64,000 nt of DNA, from contig OY101122.1 in the NCBI GenBank assembly GCA_956465555.1, positions 1,623,001 through 1,687,000 on the forward strand. The letters are read 5' to 3'. Every line of letters starts with the position of its first letter. Position 1 is the stretch's first letter. This document shows, piece after piece, positions 1-10,300 of this stretch. The position numbers and the translations under genes were made by a program. Source of the stretch: Nitzschia sp. pyKryTriq1 (taxonomy: Eukaryota > Bacillariophyta > Bacillariophyceae > Bacillariales > Bacillariaceae). A model generated the notes under the pieces. That model searched no databases. It saw only the letters and a list, made by a program, of their open reading frames with translations, and was not told where the DNA came from.

Positions 1-783
1 ATGAGCTCTTACACAAGGAAGTCCGGAGCGGTTGGGTCGATTCTGGATCTTGCCATCATGTATGCCAATGGAAGCACGGACCGGAAGGTCAAACTCGAAA
101 AGGTCGACAGTGTTGACAATTTATACTCTGGTGGCAGTGACGTGAAGCTCTCGAAACTAGCGTGTGCTGTCATCTTCCGAACGGTCGAGGTATTCCCTAC
201 GCTTTCGAAGAATTGGTGGGAAATGTCGTGTCCGAACTATTTCCGGGATGCCATCCGTGAGTTTGTTGAGGCAAATGTCTCTCCCGAGCTTTTGCGACGC
301 GAGCTACGCAAAATCAAGGCCGCTTCCTCATTTGGCGACATGACGGTCAAGGGCAGTTTGATCAGCCGTGAAGTGACGGCACTGTACAGCCAAGATGACT
401 TTACCCTGTCCGTGGTCATCAAGTTACCGCTTTCCTTTCCATTCCGAAGGGCAGAAGTTGACTGTTCCAAGACTTTGGGTGTTCCTGAAAGCCGTTGGAA
501 ACGATGGTCTTTGCAAATCACTCAAATGCTGAACAACCAAGGAGGATCCTTGACAGATGCGTTGCTACTTTGGAAGGAAAATGTAGACAAGGAGTTTGAA
601 GGGATTGAGCCATGCCCTGTTTGCTATTCCGTGCTTCATGTCAAGACACACAAACTCCCTGAAATGCAGTGCAAGACCTGTCAAAATCGATTCCACTTTG
701 ATTGTCTCACTCAATGGTTCCGCAGCAGTGGCAAGAGTGCATGCGTGATTTGCCAGCAGCCCTGGAGTGGCACTCGCGTGTAA
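1..783 (+). CDS. LTN1: E3 ubiquitin ligase Listerin, C-terminal part (partial at window edge)
   Basis: The frame is open at base 1 and ends with TAA at 781-783, so only the last 260 residues are seen. The C-terminus is a variant RING: CPVC near residue 203, CKTC near 223, the H-F-D-C core near 232 and CVIC near 250. A RING at the extreme C-terminus, preceded by a helical region with a conserved Trp-rich stretch, is the arrangement of Listerin/Ltn1, the ligase of ribosome-associated quality control that ubiquitinates nascent chains on stalled 60S subunits. The HEAT-rich body would lie to the left of the window. It is convergent with the next gene, 167 bp away. Listerin itself, rather than another RING protein, is supported by the region before the RING, judged by eye. 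Confidence 0.85.
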   Translation: MSSYTRKSGAVGSILDLAIMYANGSTDRKVKLEKVDSVDNLYSGGSDVKLSKLACAVIFRTVEVFPTLSKNWWEMSCPNYFRDAIREFVEANVSPELLRRELRKIKAASSFGDMTVKGSLISREVTALYSQDDFTLSVVIKLPLSFPFRRAEVDCSKTLGVPESRWKRWSLQITQMLNNQGGSLTDALLLWKENVDKEFEGIEPCPVCYSVLHVKTHKLPEMQCKTCQNRFHFDCLTQWFRSSGKSACVICQQPWSGTRV

Positions 784-950
784 GAGGAGTGTTTTCTAGG
801 GTAACAGACCAATGCCGGCCTGGCATGCGAAATTATTAGACTAGCCAATGAAGGCAATGCTATAGAGGTTTTTCTATTGCTAACGTTGTATGCAGCTGTT
901 GTGCTTTGCTTTGCTTCAGAGAATGTAAGTATTCGTAATGTGCCCTGCGA

Positions 951-2417
951 CTACGGCAAGAGTTCTCGATAGTCCAAATGCTCTCGATTGGTCATGGATG
1001 CAATTTCAAATTTGCCCAGGATATGATATTCGATGGCCAATCCTTTCTGAACTTTGCAGCAAACGCCTCCCTCTCGAGTCAATCCTACGGATTGATCTTG
1101 TGATAATCGCAACAACGACCGGTCGGGTTCTCGAACCTGCGCTTCATGCATTTTTGTGTTTAATTTCGTAGCTTGCATTCGTAGATCCATCATTTTCTTA
1201 GATCGTTGAACCTTGTTCCAGCTGACTAGATTCGAATCAGCTTCATTTTCGGCCGCCAGAGTTGCGTATTGGGCTTCTAATTGACGCATCTCTTGTTTCA
1301 AAAAATCCTTTTCAGAAATGCGTCCTTGTTGCTGTCGATCCTGCATGGGAAAGTAGCCACAAGTACAATAAATTCGTCCAGCCGGGCAGTAAACATCACT
1401 CCCCGCATGTCTCGTTTCTTCCTCGAGATCAAAATAGAATCTCAACACGCTGGTTCCCATGGGCCCTTCATTCGGTGCAACTCTCCAGCCCCCCGTCTCC
1501 CCGATTCGTACTTGTCGTCCCCCCTGTTGCATGGTGGGTGACAGCTCGGCTTGCCCGTGAACGACTTTCAAGAGTTTGGCGCCCGAGACTCCATTCAAGA
1601 ATTCTTCTCGTTCATATAATTGTTCCGGAGAAAACTCGAGCTCCAAATGCAGGCGGAGTCGATCCCCACTGACCCCCCACGTCTTGGGCATCCATGTGCC
1701 GGGTTCGCGACCAATATTCAACATGAGTCTCCATCGAGTATCGTCCAAATATTTGAGGGGTGCCGACGATGAGGCTTTTTTCGCTTTGGGTGCTGCCACT
1801 GCCTTAGTGGGTTTGACAGAAGTCGTGGTGGTGGCGGCCATAGTCTCATCAGCGACGACTGGATCCACAAAGTGCATTTGGTCTCGTTCCACGCGAGCTT
1901 TGACAAGGGCGTCAATTTGCTCCGCTTCGTTGAAGGAAAACATATCTTCCGCTTGATGCGGAGCGGGGATAACAGGAAAGGAATTGGATGTTGGAATGGA
2001 AGAAGCTGCCGCTGCTGCGGGATTTGGATTATCTGCCGTTTCCACTTGCACTTGCACTTTCACCGACGACGATGGTGGTGGTGCGATCATCTTCTCTTCC
2101 AGCATCTTTTGACCTTTCCACGCCACTTCAGCTTGACCCATTTCTTCATTCAACAGCTCCAGTCGATGCAGCGCTTCTTGTCGCATCCGCTCAATGTCGG
2201 CTTTCATTTCTTCGACGGTGGCGGTATGGTGATGATCACTGCTGCTACTTCTCACAGCCAGTGATGTTTTTGTTCTTCTGCTTTTTGTCGTGGTCGTCGA
2301 GGTCGTCGTCGTTGGAAGGATACTGCTGGATAGAATCCTACTTTTTGGAAGCATCAAAGCGTTGGAGAATGTGGCGGTGTGAACCACCGCGGCAGTACAT
2401 AGGACAAGAAACCTCAT
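951..2417 (-). CDS. Unknown protein with N-terminal signal peptide, probably plastid-targeted
   Basis: I chose the ATG at 2417 because it opens a good signal peptide (MRFLVLCTAAVVHTATFSNA); the same frame continues 30 codons upstream with low-complexity Thr-rich sequence. The product is 488 residues. After the signal come Ser/Thr-rich sequence, an amphipathic Glu/Arg helix around residues 75-105, and Ala/Pro/Ser-rich linkers. A compact region near residues 225-365 (starting at DDTRWRLMLNIGREPGTWMP) holds a Cys cluster near its end (YCPAG..YCTCGYFP). A charged coiled-coil region follows. The compact region looks conserved, but I cannot assign a function. The segment after the signal peptide could be a transit peptide, although no clear ASAF motif is seen. 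No introns are needed. Confidence 0.7.
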   Translation of the reverse strand: MRFLVLCTAAVVHTATFSNALMLPKSRILSSSILPTTTTSTTTTKSRRTKTSLAVRSSSSDHHHTATVEEMKADIERMRQEALHRLELLNEEMGQAEVAWKGQKMLEEKMIAPPPSSSVKVQVQVETADNPNPAAAAASSIPTSNSFPVIPAPHQAEDMFSFNEAEQIDALVKARVERDQMHFVDPVVADETMAATTTTSVKPTKAVAAPKAKKASSSAPLKYLDDTRWRLMLNIGREPGTWMPKTWGVSGDRLRLHLELEFSPEQLYEREEFLNGVSGAKLLKVVHGQAELSPTMQQGGRQVRIGETGGWRVAPNEGPMGTSVLRFYFDLEEETRHAGSDVYCPAGRIYCTCGYFPMQDRQQQGRISEKDFLKQEMRQLEAQYATLAAENEADSNLVSWNKVQRSKKMMDLRMQATKLNTKMHEAQVREPDRSLLRLSQDQSVGLTREGGVCCKVQKGLAIEYHILGKFEIASMTNREHLDYRELLP

Positions 2418-3237
2418 GCTGGCGTATGTATGCACTGATTTTATTGTAGCAAGATCGGTTGTGGTGGTTAGTGATGTTATGAATGAAAAGAGTGGTTGGT
2501 TGTGCACTCACTAACTTTCCAGAAGCTTCGCTCGACAGATGAAATAAAAACAAACAGCACAACGCGTATCGTTGCTTTTTTCTCTATCTGCACAGAGATA
2601 GATAGAGCGACTGTACAGGTATGTACTGCGTAGCAGATGGGAAAGAACGGCTTCTTTTTGCAGCCAACATCAACCGCCGGTGATGACGACGACGATGATT
2701 GGACAGGAATTGGTTCCCACCGAGATCGGAGAAGAACTCACACGATGATAACAAAGCTCAGTTTTCAGAGGAAGTTAGATGGAAAAATAAAGATTCAAAA
2801 CACTTGGATCTATGACATAAACGTTAAGAAAAAACGCGTTTCACCAACCTATAAGGAGAATAAAATGATGGATTTCTCGGAGTTTCGCGGAGTTGGACTT
2901 CGGCGGTCTTCTTCTCTTCCAACAATGAAACTACAGTGATTGGAGTTGGACTCACATGACCCAAAAATCACCTCCCCTCTATCTGAATAATTTTGTGAAA
3001 TGCGTTTTTGTTGTCGCATCGCACCGACCGCATACAGCTCGCACTTCGGTGGTCCAAGTACGAGTATGAATACTTGTGCACTTGTAGCTGTGGCGGCCCC
3101 CCCCTGTACCGTACCGTATTGGTAACGGTATCCATCTATCCATTATATCACATTCTACCATTACCAGTACCTGGTACCTGATACCATCGGCGCATCCTAA
3201 TCTCCGCCTATCATAATTTTCCATTGCAAACTAGACC
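2418..3237. other. Divergent intergenic region with GTAC-rich patch
   Basis: This 820-bp gap lies between two divergent genes. Roughly 3040-3190 is rich in GTAC words (CGTACCGTACCG, AGTACCTGGTACC). The part nearer the minus-strand gene is A/G-rich. I see no convincing coding frame; the 100-codon plus-strand frame at 2637-2939 has no recognisable features. Confidence 0.5.
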
Positions 3238-4482
3238 ATGGTAGCAAGGAAACACGCGGAAGCTTTAGCTTCATCGTCACATCATAACAATAATGCCGAC
3301 GAGGAAAATGGGGTAGACGGTAATGTTGAAACAATTCCCCTCACTCCCATGGGAAAGGGCGAGGCAAACAACCACCACCACGATGACGACGGCGATGAAA
3401 CGGATAGTGATCACTCAAAATCTGCCTGGGGGAAACTTCTCGGGACGCAGGGGATTGTCTTTTTGCTACAAATGGCCAACGTCTGTATGTGGTACTGGAC
3501 AAATGGAATGAATGGAATTTCCATGCAATCCTATGCGGAGGAAGTCAACGATCCTGCATTTTTGTCTACAGCATACCTTCGTTTTCTATCAACAGTAGCT
3601 TTGACTGGGGTCGTTACCACGTTTCAGTTGCTATCGGGAGCCTTGATCGGTCGCCTCTTGTTACTCGGTTTGAATCGTTCCATCACATGGCAACAAATTA
3701 CATCGACGCATTGGTTGCCACTGAGTGGCTTGCATGCCCTCGGATCAATCGCGACGAACTTGGGATTCATGTACGGAAAGGCGTCTCTGGTGCAAGTCAT
3801 TAAATTGTTGGAGCCCTTTGAGACGTTATTGCTATCGCATTTGCTCTTTCAGGAAGGAAAATTTACCATCGGGATCGTGAGTTCCATGCTGGTAGTGGTG
3901 GGTGCGGCAATGTCGTTGTTGAAATTGCAATCGACCCCACCGCATCCCCTTTCCATTGCATTTGCTGTCTTGAGTGGATTAACTCTGAGCTCTCGCAATG
4001 TCTTGCAACGAAAGCATCATCACCAACAACATCAAGAATCGATTCAGCATTGGAGCAAATTGGAGAAGAGTATCGTTCAATTCACACAACTTTCCTTTTA
4101 TAGTGGTCTATGGACAGGAGCTTGGGCTGTGGTGCTCTATGCTATTGTTCGGCCTCATTTTGTTCCTTGTAGTTTCCAAGTCGTGTTGTGGCATCCCCTG
4201 TATAACGTATTCTCGATGATTACTCTGGGATTCTGCTCAGCATTGACACATTCCTTGTTGAACGCCGGCAAACGAGTCTTTGCCATTTGCATGGCCATGT
4301 TATGGTTCAGAGAAGGATTGAATCCCGCCACATTGGCTGGATTGGCTTTAGTAGGGGTGGGAGGCTCCTGGTACAGCATGGAATCTAAACGAAAGGACGC
4401 CCCTGCGTCGCCCGAATACGAGAAGTTGGCTAGATCCATCGCGGGACTCGCGCTTCTCCTCTGGTTTCAAAATACGTTTTGA
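3238..4482 (+). CDS. Transporter of the triose-phosphate / nucleotide-sugar (DMT) superfamily
   Basis: This single-exon gene encodes 414 residues. The first 60 or so are hydrophilic, His/Asp-rich and likely cytosolic. From about residue 70 there are roughly ten hydrophobic helices in the EamA/TPT arrangement: NGISMQSYAEE near 92, TNLGFMYGKASLVQVIKLLEP near the middle, and a second half with SRNVLQRK and a Lys residue in a late helix (LLNAGKRVFAICMAMLWF). These features fit the TPT/nucleotide-sugar transporter family, but substrate residues cannot be read with confidence. No plastid presequence is evident, so a Golgi or ER location is more likely than a plastid one. The gene is convergent with the HIT gene, 89 bp away. 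Confidence 0.8.
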   Translation: MVARKHAEALASSSHHNNNADEENGVDGNVETIPLTPMGKGEANNHHHDDDGDETDSDHSKSAWGKLLGTQGIVFLLQMANVCMWYWTNGMNGISMQSYAEEVNDPAFLSTAYLRFLSTVALTGVVTTFQLLSGALIGRLLLLGLNRSITWQQITSTHWLPLSGLHALGSIATNLGFMYGKASLVQVIKLLEPFETLLLSHLLFQEGKFTIGIVSSMLVVVGAAMSLLKLQSTPPHPLSIAFAVLSGLTLSSRNVLQRKHHHQQHQESIQHWSKLEKSIVQFTQLSFYSGLWTGAWAVVLYAIVRPHFVPCSFQVVLWHPLYNVFSMITLGFCSALTHSLLNAGKRVFAICMAMLWFREGLNPATLAGLALVGVGGSWYSMESKRKDAPASPEYEKLARSIAGLALLLWFQNTF

Positions 4483-4571
4483 AAGACAAAAAATACGTGC
4501 TTGTCTACCCGAGAGCTACATAGGAATATTATTCATCTGTGCTCTTATGACGCTTTCAAAATACTTGTACT

Positions 4572-5228
4572 TTACGGTTTACATGTCCCTTCTTCCGTTT
4601 CTACAGACAGTAGTATGCCGCGATACGAGGCCGCCTCATCGGCCATCATTTCATCTGTCCGATCTACTCGGTTTTCATCGTCAGGGACATCAATAGTACC
4701 ACTCATTTTAGTCTCTCTTAACTCATCTCGGGGTGCCCATTGTTCCAATTCTTCGTATACGTCATCGTTCCTTTCAAAATCTCCCCCCTTTCTTGGCAAC
4801 ACGTGAACGTGTACATGTGGTACCGATTGCCCCGCCGCTCGTCCATCCTGGACAGCGACATTAAAGGCTGTCGTATCCGAGTAGTGACGTTTCAAAATTC
4901 GCTGGACCGTTCGCACGGACTTCCACATGTCCAAATATTCCTCTTCTGAAAGTTCTTCCATTGTGGCGACAATTCTTTCTGGCATGATCAAAACATGACC
5001 AGGTACAATAGGACGGAGATTGACAAAAGCAGCCGACAGTTGGGTCCGATAGAAAATATGAGGCGATGGAATGAGAAACTTTCCAAATCTCATGTCTGAA
5101 GTCGTCATCGGTGGTGATGGTGAGGGTGTGAGGGAGGGAGGCGCCATAGAGGTCGATATTGGAAGGAACAACAAACACAGTGCGAGGGTTGAAAAGATGG
5201 GAAGATCTTTCAGTAAATTTACTCTCAT
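4572..5228 (-). CDS. FHIT-like HIT-family dinucleoside polyphosphate hydrolase
   Basis: The 218-residue product contains the histidine triad HVHVHVLPRKGGDF near residues 144-157. It also has the FHIT-type elements FGKFLIP near 48, VNLRPIVPGHVL near 71, and NDDVYEELE after the triad. Family members such as human FHIT (about 147 residues) cleave Ap3A-type dinucleoside polyphosphates. Here about 46 extra residues precede the core, starting with a hydrophobic signal-like stretch (LALCLLFLPISTSMA). This suggests entry into the secretory pathway or a complex organelle, or else use of an internal Met at about residue 46. The C-terminal tail is acidic. It is divergent from the gene at 5952. Confidence 0.88.
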   Translation of the reverse strand: MRVNLLKDLPIFSTLALCLLFLPISTSMAPPSLTPSPSPPMTTSDMRFGKFLIPSPHIFYRTQLSAAFVNLRPIVPGHVLIMPERIVATMEELSEEEYLDMWKSVRTVQRILKRHYSDTTAFNVAVQDGRAAGQSVPHVHVHVLPRKGGDFERNDDVYEELEQWAPRDELRETKMSGTIDVPDDENRVDRTDEMMADEAASYRGILLSVETEEGTCKP

Positions 5229-5951
5229 CTTCCTCTTAGGAAGAAACTGAGTAGCCTGCTCGAGATTGGAGAGTACAATATTGGAAAGCCGCCGTCAATC
5301 ATCATCGTCGACGGTGGTGGTGTTGCTTTGGTCAAAGAAAAATACTGTAATGAACCAACTACCAAACGTACCGGTACACACGAAGTGCTCGTACTGTATG
5401 TACCTGTACTGTACCGGTACGTGGTAGACTACTGTACAGGCACTGTGCTGTACCGCACATACGACAGTACCACCGGTACACGTGTGCAGTACAGTAATAC
5501 TCTTACCGGTACCGCCCGACCAGGATCGCGACGGGGCGTACGGCGCATGGATCATGGTACGGCGTGCACAGCAGTCAGTCGCACTAGTCTAATCGAAACT
5601 GAAAAGACAGTAACTACGCGCGCGATGAACAGATCTGATGACGTCATTCATTCCGCTGATCAAAATCTACCGTACAGTATCCGTACAGGTACCAGGTACT
5701 TCCACAGTACAAGTACAGTACAGTATCGCGACCCGTCCGGGATCTGGTAGCTAAAAAAATCGAAGAAACTTCTCAAAACTCAAAACTCACATCGATCGAA
5801 AAAGCTTCTCAAAATCACCCCCGCTCACAAAATCGCGAGTTTTCCAAGCAGGAAAACAATGCGTTGCAGATTGCCGACTGCCGACAACTCTCTCCTTTCA
5901 TCATTCTATCCGTAGAAGCGAAAAACGTCTCTTGATCGAAAGATAAGAATA
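5229..5951. other. Divergent intergenic region with dense GTAC palindromes
   Basis: About 5365-5520 and 5670-5735 are packed with GTAC-centred words such as TGTACCGGTACG, ACCGGTACACG and ACAGGTACCAGGTAC. Open frames across it translate to Tyr/Thr/Val-rich text, as expected from GTAC repeats, and are not genes. The last 200 bp before 5952 hold AAACTCAAAACTCA-type short repeats. Confidence 0.6.
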
Positions 5952-7208
5952 ATGAGACTTTCGGTGACTTCATTGGTCACTCTTGTGCTGTTGACACCAA
6001 ATAAACGCTCATTCGGTACAAGCCTGGGTGCGACGAGCAGGCGACTAAAGACTTCTCGAGATTTTTGCCCGAAAGGCTCTCGTCTCCTCATTGCGGTGAA
6101 ATGCGGCGATGCAGCTGATCTACTTTACTGTCCTCCCATAGATGTGGGCAGGTACAGTCGCCAGTTGAAGGCAAATGCGAGCGAAGGCTCCAAGAAGGCG
6201 CCGAAGAAGCCGAAGAAGACGCCGAAGAAGACGCCGAAGAAGGCGTCGAAGAAGATGAAGAAGGTCAGTCCTGAAGAGTATAACCAGAATTCGAGGGAGG
6301 GACAACCAGAAGTATTGAGAGAGGGACAACCAGAAGTGTTGAGGGAGGGACAACCAGAAGTTTTCCTCTCTCCTGGTGGCGCCACTGCGTTCGATGAATG
6401 GGCCGCTGAAGCTACCTGCCAAGAGAACGAAGGTTTCCAAGAAATCCTGTCCTATTCTACCGGATGCTACCCGGAAGACGTTAGCTTTTGGAACTCCTTT
6501 GCACCCGAATTAGGTATTCAAAGTGCTAATGACCTTGACAGAAAAGTTGCGGGCTATCCCTTGCCACCCTTGAACGTGGCTAACTCGGATTTTGAAGATC
6601 CTGATATTGGAATCACCGAGTGGTCCACCGTGGTTTACGGGTGCGAAGCTGCGGTGAGTCAACAGTTTGATGACCCTCGGCGATGCACTGGCGTAAACAT
6701 GTGTCTGGCCTACAATGGTACAGGGTATGTTACCGTATCAGCTGGTGATAGCATGGAGGGGGAGACGCCTCCGAATTCGATATCTCGCAGTGACTTCCGC
6801 ATTCCGGCTGTCGATACGAAGCTCTACCAAACCGCGGAAAAGTTTTGCTTTTCCTTCGCTATGAGGTTCGTGAGTAGGGAGATTGATCTTCCTCCAAGTG
6901 AAACAGGAAACAATGACTTTTTCACTGTTGAGATTCAGGTGGGCGGGGACCAAGGTGAAATGCTTTTTGAAAGGACCATCCGCTCTACCGATGTCGAAGG
7001 TTTTGGAGATGCCACCCCGTTTAATGGTCTTGGGGACGATGGGGGTTGGGAGCTAGTTGAGATCGAGCTTCCACCAGCTCCGCTAGGAGAACCGACATTC
7101 TTCACCTTTCGAGCCATGGCCACGAATGTCGGTGACTATGCGCTTGATTCGGGGGGGTATATTGACTCGTTGAATATTGGGCCATGCAAAGGGAGTATCG
7201 TGGTGTAG
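5952..7208 (+). CDS. Secreted protein with Lys-Pro repeats and a beta-sandwich-like C-terminal half
   Basis: The single-exon product has 418 residues. The ATG at 5952 opens a short hydrophobic leader (MRLSVTSLVTLVLLTP). Residues about 80-104 are a Lys-rich repeat of KKAPKKP / KKTPKKT type, encoded by imperfect 12-15-bp repeats at about 6194-6262. Three near-perfect copies of EGQPEVLR follow, from a 24-bp repeat at about 6294-6360. The remainder has no Lys clusters: it contains spaced Cys residues, NGTGYVTVS and a final stretch rich in alternating hydrophobics (FFTFRAMATN ... GGYIDSLNIGPC) that reads like a beta-sandwich domain. I do not recognise a family. A Lys-rich repeat in a secreted diatom protein raises a silica or cell-wall association; that is inference only. 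Confidence 0.7.
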   Translation: MRLSVTSLVTLVLLTPNKRSFGTSLGATSRRLKTSRDFCPKGSRLLIAVKCGDAADLLYCPPIDVGRYSRQLKANASEGSKKAPKKPKKTPKKTPKKASKKMKKVSPEEYNQNSREGQPEVLREGQPEVLREGQPEVFLSPGGATAFDEWAAEATCQENEGFQEILSYSTGCYPEDVSFWNSFAPELGIQSANDLDRKVAGYPLPPLNVANSDFEDPDIGITEWSTVVYGCEAAVSQQFDDPRRCTGVNMCLAYNGTGYVTVSAGDSMEGETPPNSISRSDFRIPAVDTKLYQTAEKFCFSFAMRFVSREIDLPPSETGNNDFFTVEIQVGGDQGEMLFERTIRSTDVEGFGDATPFNGLGDDGGWELVEIELPPAPLGEPTFFTFRAMATNVGDYALDSGGYIDSLNIGPCKGSIVV

Positions 7209-7335
7209 GAGAGCTGGGAATCTGGGGAAAGAAACATCAGATCATAAATGGGCAAGGGAGTAGCCGGAGTAGAGTTAAACGTAGGCAAGTAAGGTACCAT
7301 GGCTCACAGAAAGTCGCTGACTAGTAGATCAAAGA

Positions 7336-10300
7336 TTATTTCGATGTTCGTGGCTGCGAAGATGCACACAGTTGTGTCGCCGCAATATGGTAGTTGTAAA
7401 TACCACCGCGAATGTGCCTTGGGTTGGATCCATCCGGAAGTAGCACTATACCTCTTGTGTTGACAGGACATTTGATTCGAATGATCATCGTTCCGTCCAT
7501 TTGACATTCCCAGTGACTTGAAGCCTTTCCTCGTTTCGTATCAAATGAACTATTGACAAATCGGAGGCCTGACTTTGCTGGGGGAGTGGGCGCAAATATT
7601 AAACGATCAGATCCTACAGCCCCCTTGGAGACACGGATCCCACCTAAATGCCCAGCCATCCACGATGCCACTCCACTGAACATTGGATGATTGTGAGAAA
7701 ATCTATCGTTTGAGAAGAACCAGCTTTCCCAGAGAGTCGTGGCATTGTTTTCAAGCATGTAGCCATACGATGGGTACGTTTTCTGCATGGTAATATCCCA
7801 GGCTAGATCAGACCTGTTCATCGCTGACAATGATTCAAAGAGTGGTATAACTCCAAACATGCCAGTCGTGATATGGCGTTGGCTCCTCTCGACAGCTCGC
7901 ACGAGACTTTCGGCGACGAGATGCCTTTTGCTGTTGGGAATCAAGTTGTACAAGAGAGCCATTGACTGTCCACTTTGCACGGGCTGTGATCCGTCGACGA
8001 CCACATCACCATTGTCGCCCACGAATCGGTTGTCAAAATTACGCAATTCTTCATGTGCTCGTTTGAGCGCCGCTACTTTCTCGTCAGCCGAGTCTGCTAG
8101 AAAGGCCCAAGCACGCAGAGATTCAATGAGAAAGACACGGCCTGAAATTACAGTAGACAACTTATCCGTTGCCATCCAGTCCCCAAGTCCGTGTTCAACC
8201 TCATACGTGTGATTCATTACCAACTCCATCCATCGACGGGTGGCATTCTGCATGTCAGATATAGCTCTTGTATTTGCATAGTACCGATGCAGTTCGGACT
8301 GGACCATCGGAAAGAAACTCTGCCAACCTATTGGGCCAGAATTCTCACCCAAACCATTGGAAGCAATACCTACGAAAGGAGCAGTCTCCTGGTGATATGT
8401 ATTTGGTGATTCGTGTACTGGTGAGGTAACCGAGCAATTCCACTAGACTCCTCTCTCAACTTGCGAATTTCTTACCGTAACCCCACCATTTACCCGGAGT
8501 GAGTCTTGGACGTCATAGAGGCGCTTTTCATAAAAGGCAGCACCGTCAAAAAAGGAAAGAGACGTAGGCAATGTTGCCAACGAGTCTCCCGTGTACCCAA
8601 AGCGTTCCCGATGAGGACAATCCGATTGTATTCCCATCATATTGGATGCATGCGTGTTTCGACAAAGCTCGTAAATGTCATTCAGTCGTCTATTCGATGA
8701 TTCAAATGAAGAAGTCCATTTCAAATCTGTCATGAGTGGGATAGCAGTGACATTCATTTCCCACCCTGGTGGTAACGAGCTGACCTGAATGTAGCGGAAT
8801 GCGCTCCAGGAAAACAGAGTGGTGAATTCGGATGTTTGCGTGGTTTTCAATATCATTCGCTGGTAGGCTACATTGGGGGCACACGGACCACAACATCCTT
8901 CTCGATTTATCTGCCCGCTGTTTTGGTAATGATGCAAAGGAAACAAGGGATTGAGCATGGGACATCAGTTCTTCCTATCTGAGACGATTTCGACTTACGC
9001 AACAGAAGTAAACCCATTGACTGTCCCGTTCGGAAACAGCAGTTCCCCAAATTTTAATTCGATCATTTGTGCACTACAGACCCAATCATGCGGGACAAAT
9101 ATCTCGACGTGGACCACAGCTGCGGTATTCAGACCCATATCCAGCACCAACTCAGAATCGATAATGGTCGTGGAGACTGGTTGGAGCAGATGGGGAGGGC
9201 GCGACCGAATGGGCGGGATGGGCTGGGGCTCTAGAAGGGGTAGCTCTTTATGGCCTGAAGGAGGAGGGCATGTTATTACCGGGTGCCATTCGATCAATGG
9301 ACTGTTGAAGCCTACTTTTGACCATCCTTCCAGCCACTTTGTACGATCCAAATCCACAACGTTGCCCAGATACAAGTCATTGCGTAGCAGGCCCGATTCC
9401 GCAGTACTCCATTCCATTCGATTGCTGCTAGTTATACTGGTTGTAATGATGAGGGGCTCGATTTTCTCGTCGATGAATTCTACTGCCAGAATGCATCGGA
9501 CTCGTGGTGTACCCACCGTCATGGACTCTCGTAAGTTTATCTTACCCCAGAATTTCATGGGCAAAACGTTAAACCAGCCATTCCCTACCACAAACCCCAA
9601 GGCCTGTCGCGTGCTATTGCTCTTGACAATCACATCGGTCACGTCGAAAGAGTTGTAGTAGATTCGTTTGTCATAACTAGAGGGCGCTGGATCCAGATAT
9701 CGATCTCGATTCAGGTGAACACCATTCATCCATGCATCATAATGACCCAAACCTGTTACAAACAAGCGTGCCGAAGACACCAACTCGGAGACTGGACCCG
9801 CAATAATTCCTCCATTGGAAATATCAAATTCCGTTCGAAACAATGGAGCTGCGGCCTTCCCGGTGGTGTCGTAGAAATCGCAGTCTGTTTGAACCTTGTT
9901 GGGGGCACAAATCCAGTCAGCTTGCTGCCAGAGCACCTGAGAAGGTCCCACTAAGAACGGCTCGTATTCGCTCCAGGGACATCCAACAACAGTGATGTTT
10001 GAATCCCCGATTCCAAAACGAGCTCTCCAAAATAGTTGTTCCATGGGAATCAAACCGTCGAGCTGTCGATCATCGGGGTGGGTGATATCCAAGCCATTCC
10101 TGCGACCCGCCAAAACCCATCCAGAGTCCCAAACCACTTGGACGCCATCCTCCTCTTCACAATTTGAAGATTTGCAATTCCGTCGTCGGATCACCTGCAC
10201 ATGACTGGCTATGGCTTCCGGCGCTGGTGTTGTGGCGCTCGATGCCTTGAACGAGAATCGTGGCGCGCGAGGAGAATCTGGATTGATCGTCACGAGGTCG

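Noticed and set aside
5328-5750. 140-codon plus-strand frame across a GTAC-rich region
   Set aside because: The translation is Tyr/Val/Thr-rich repeat text caused by GTAC words, with no domain; similar frames occur on both strands.
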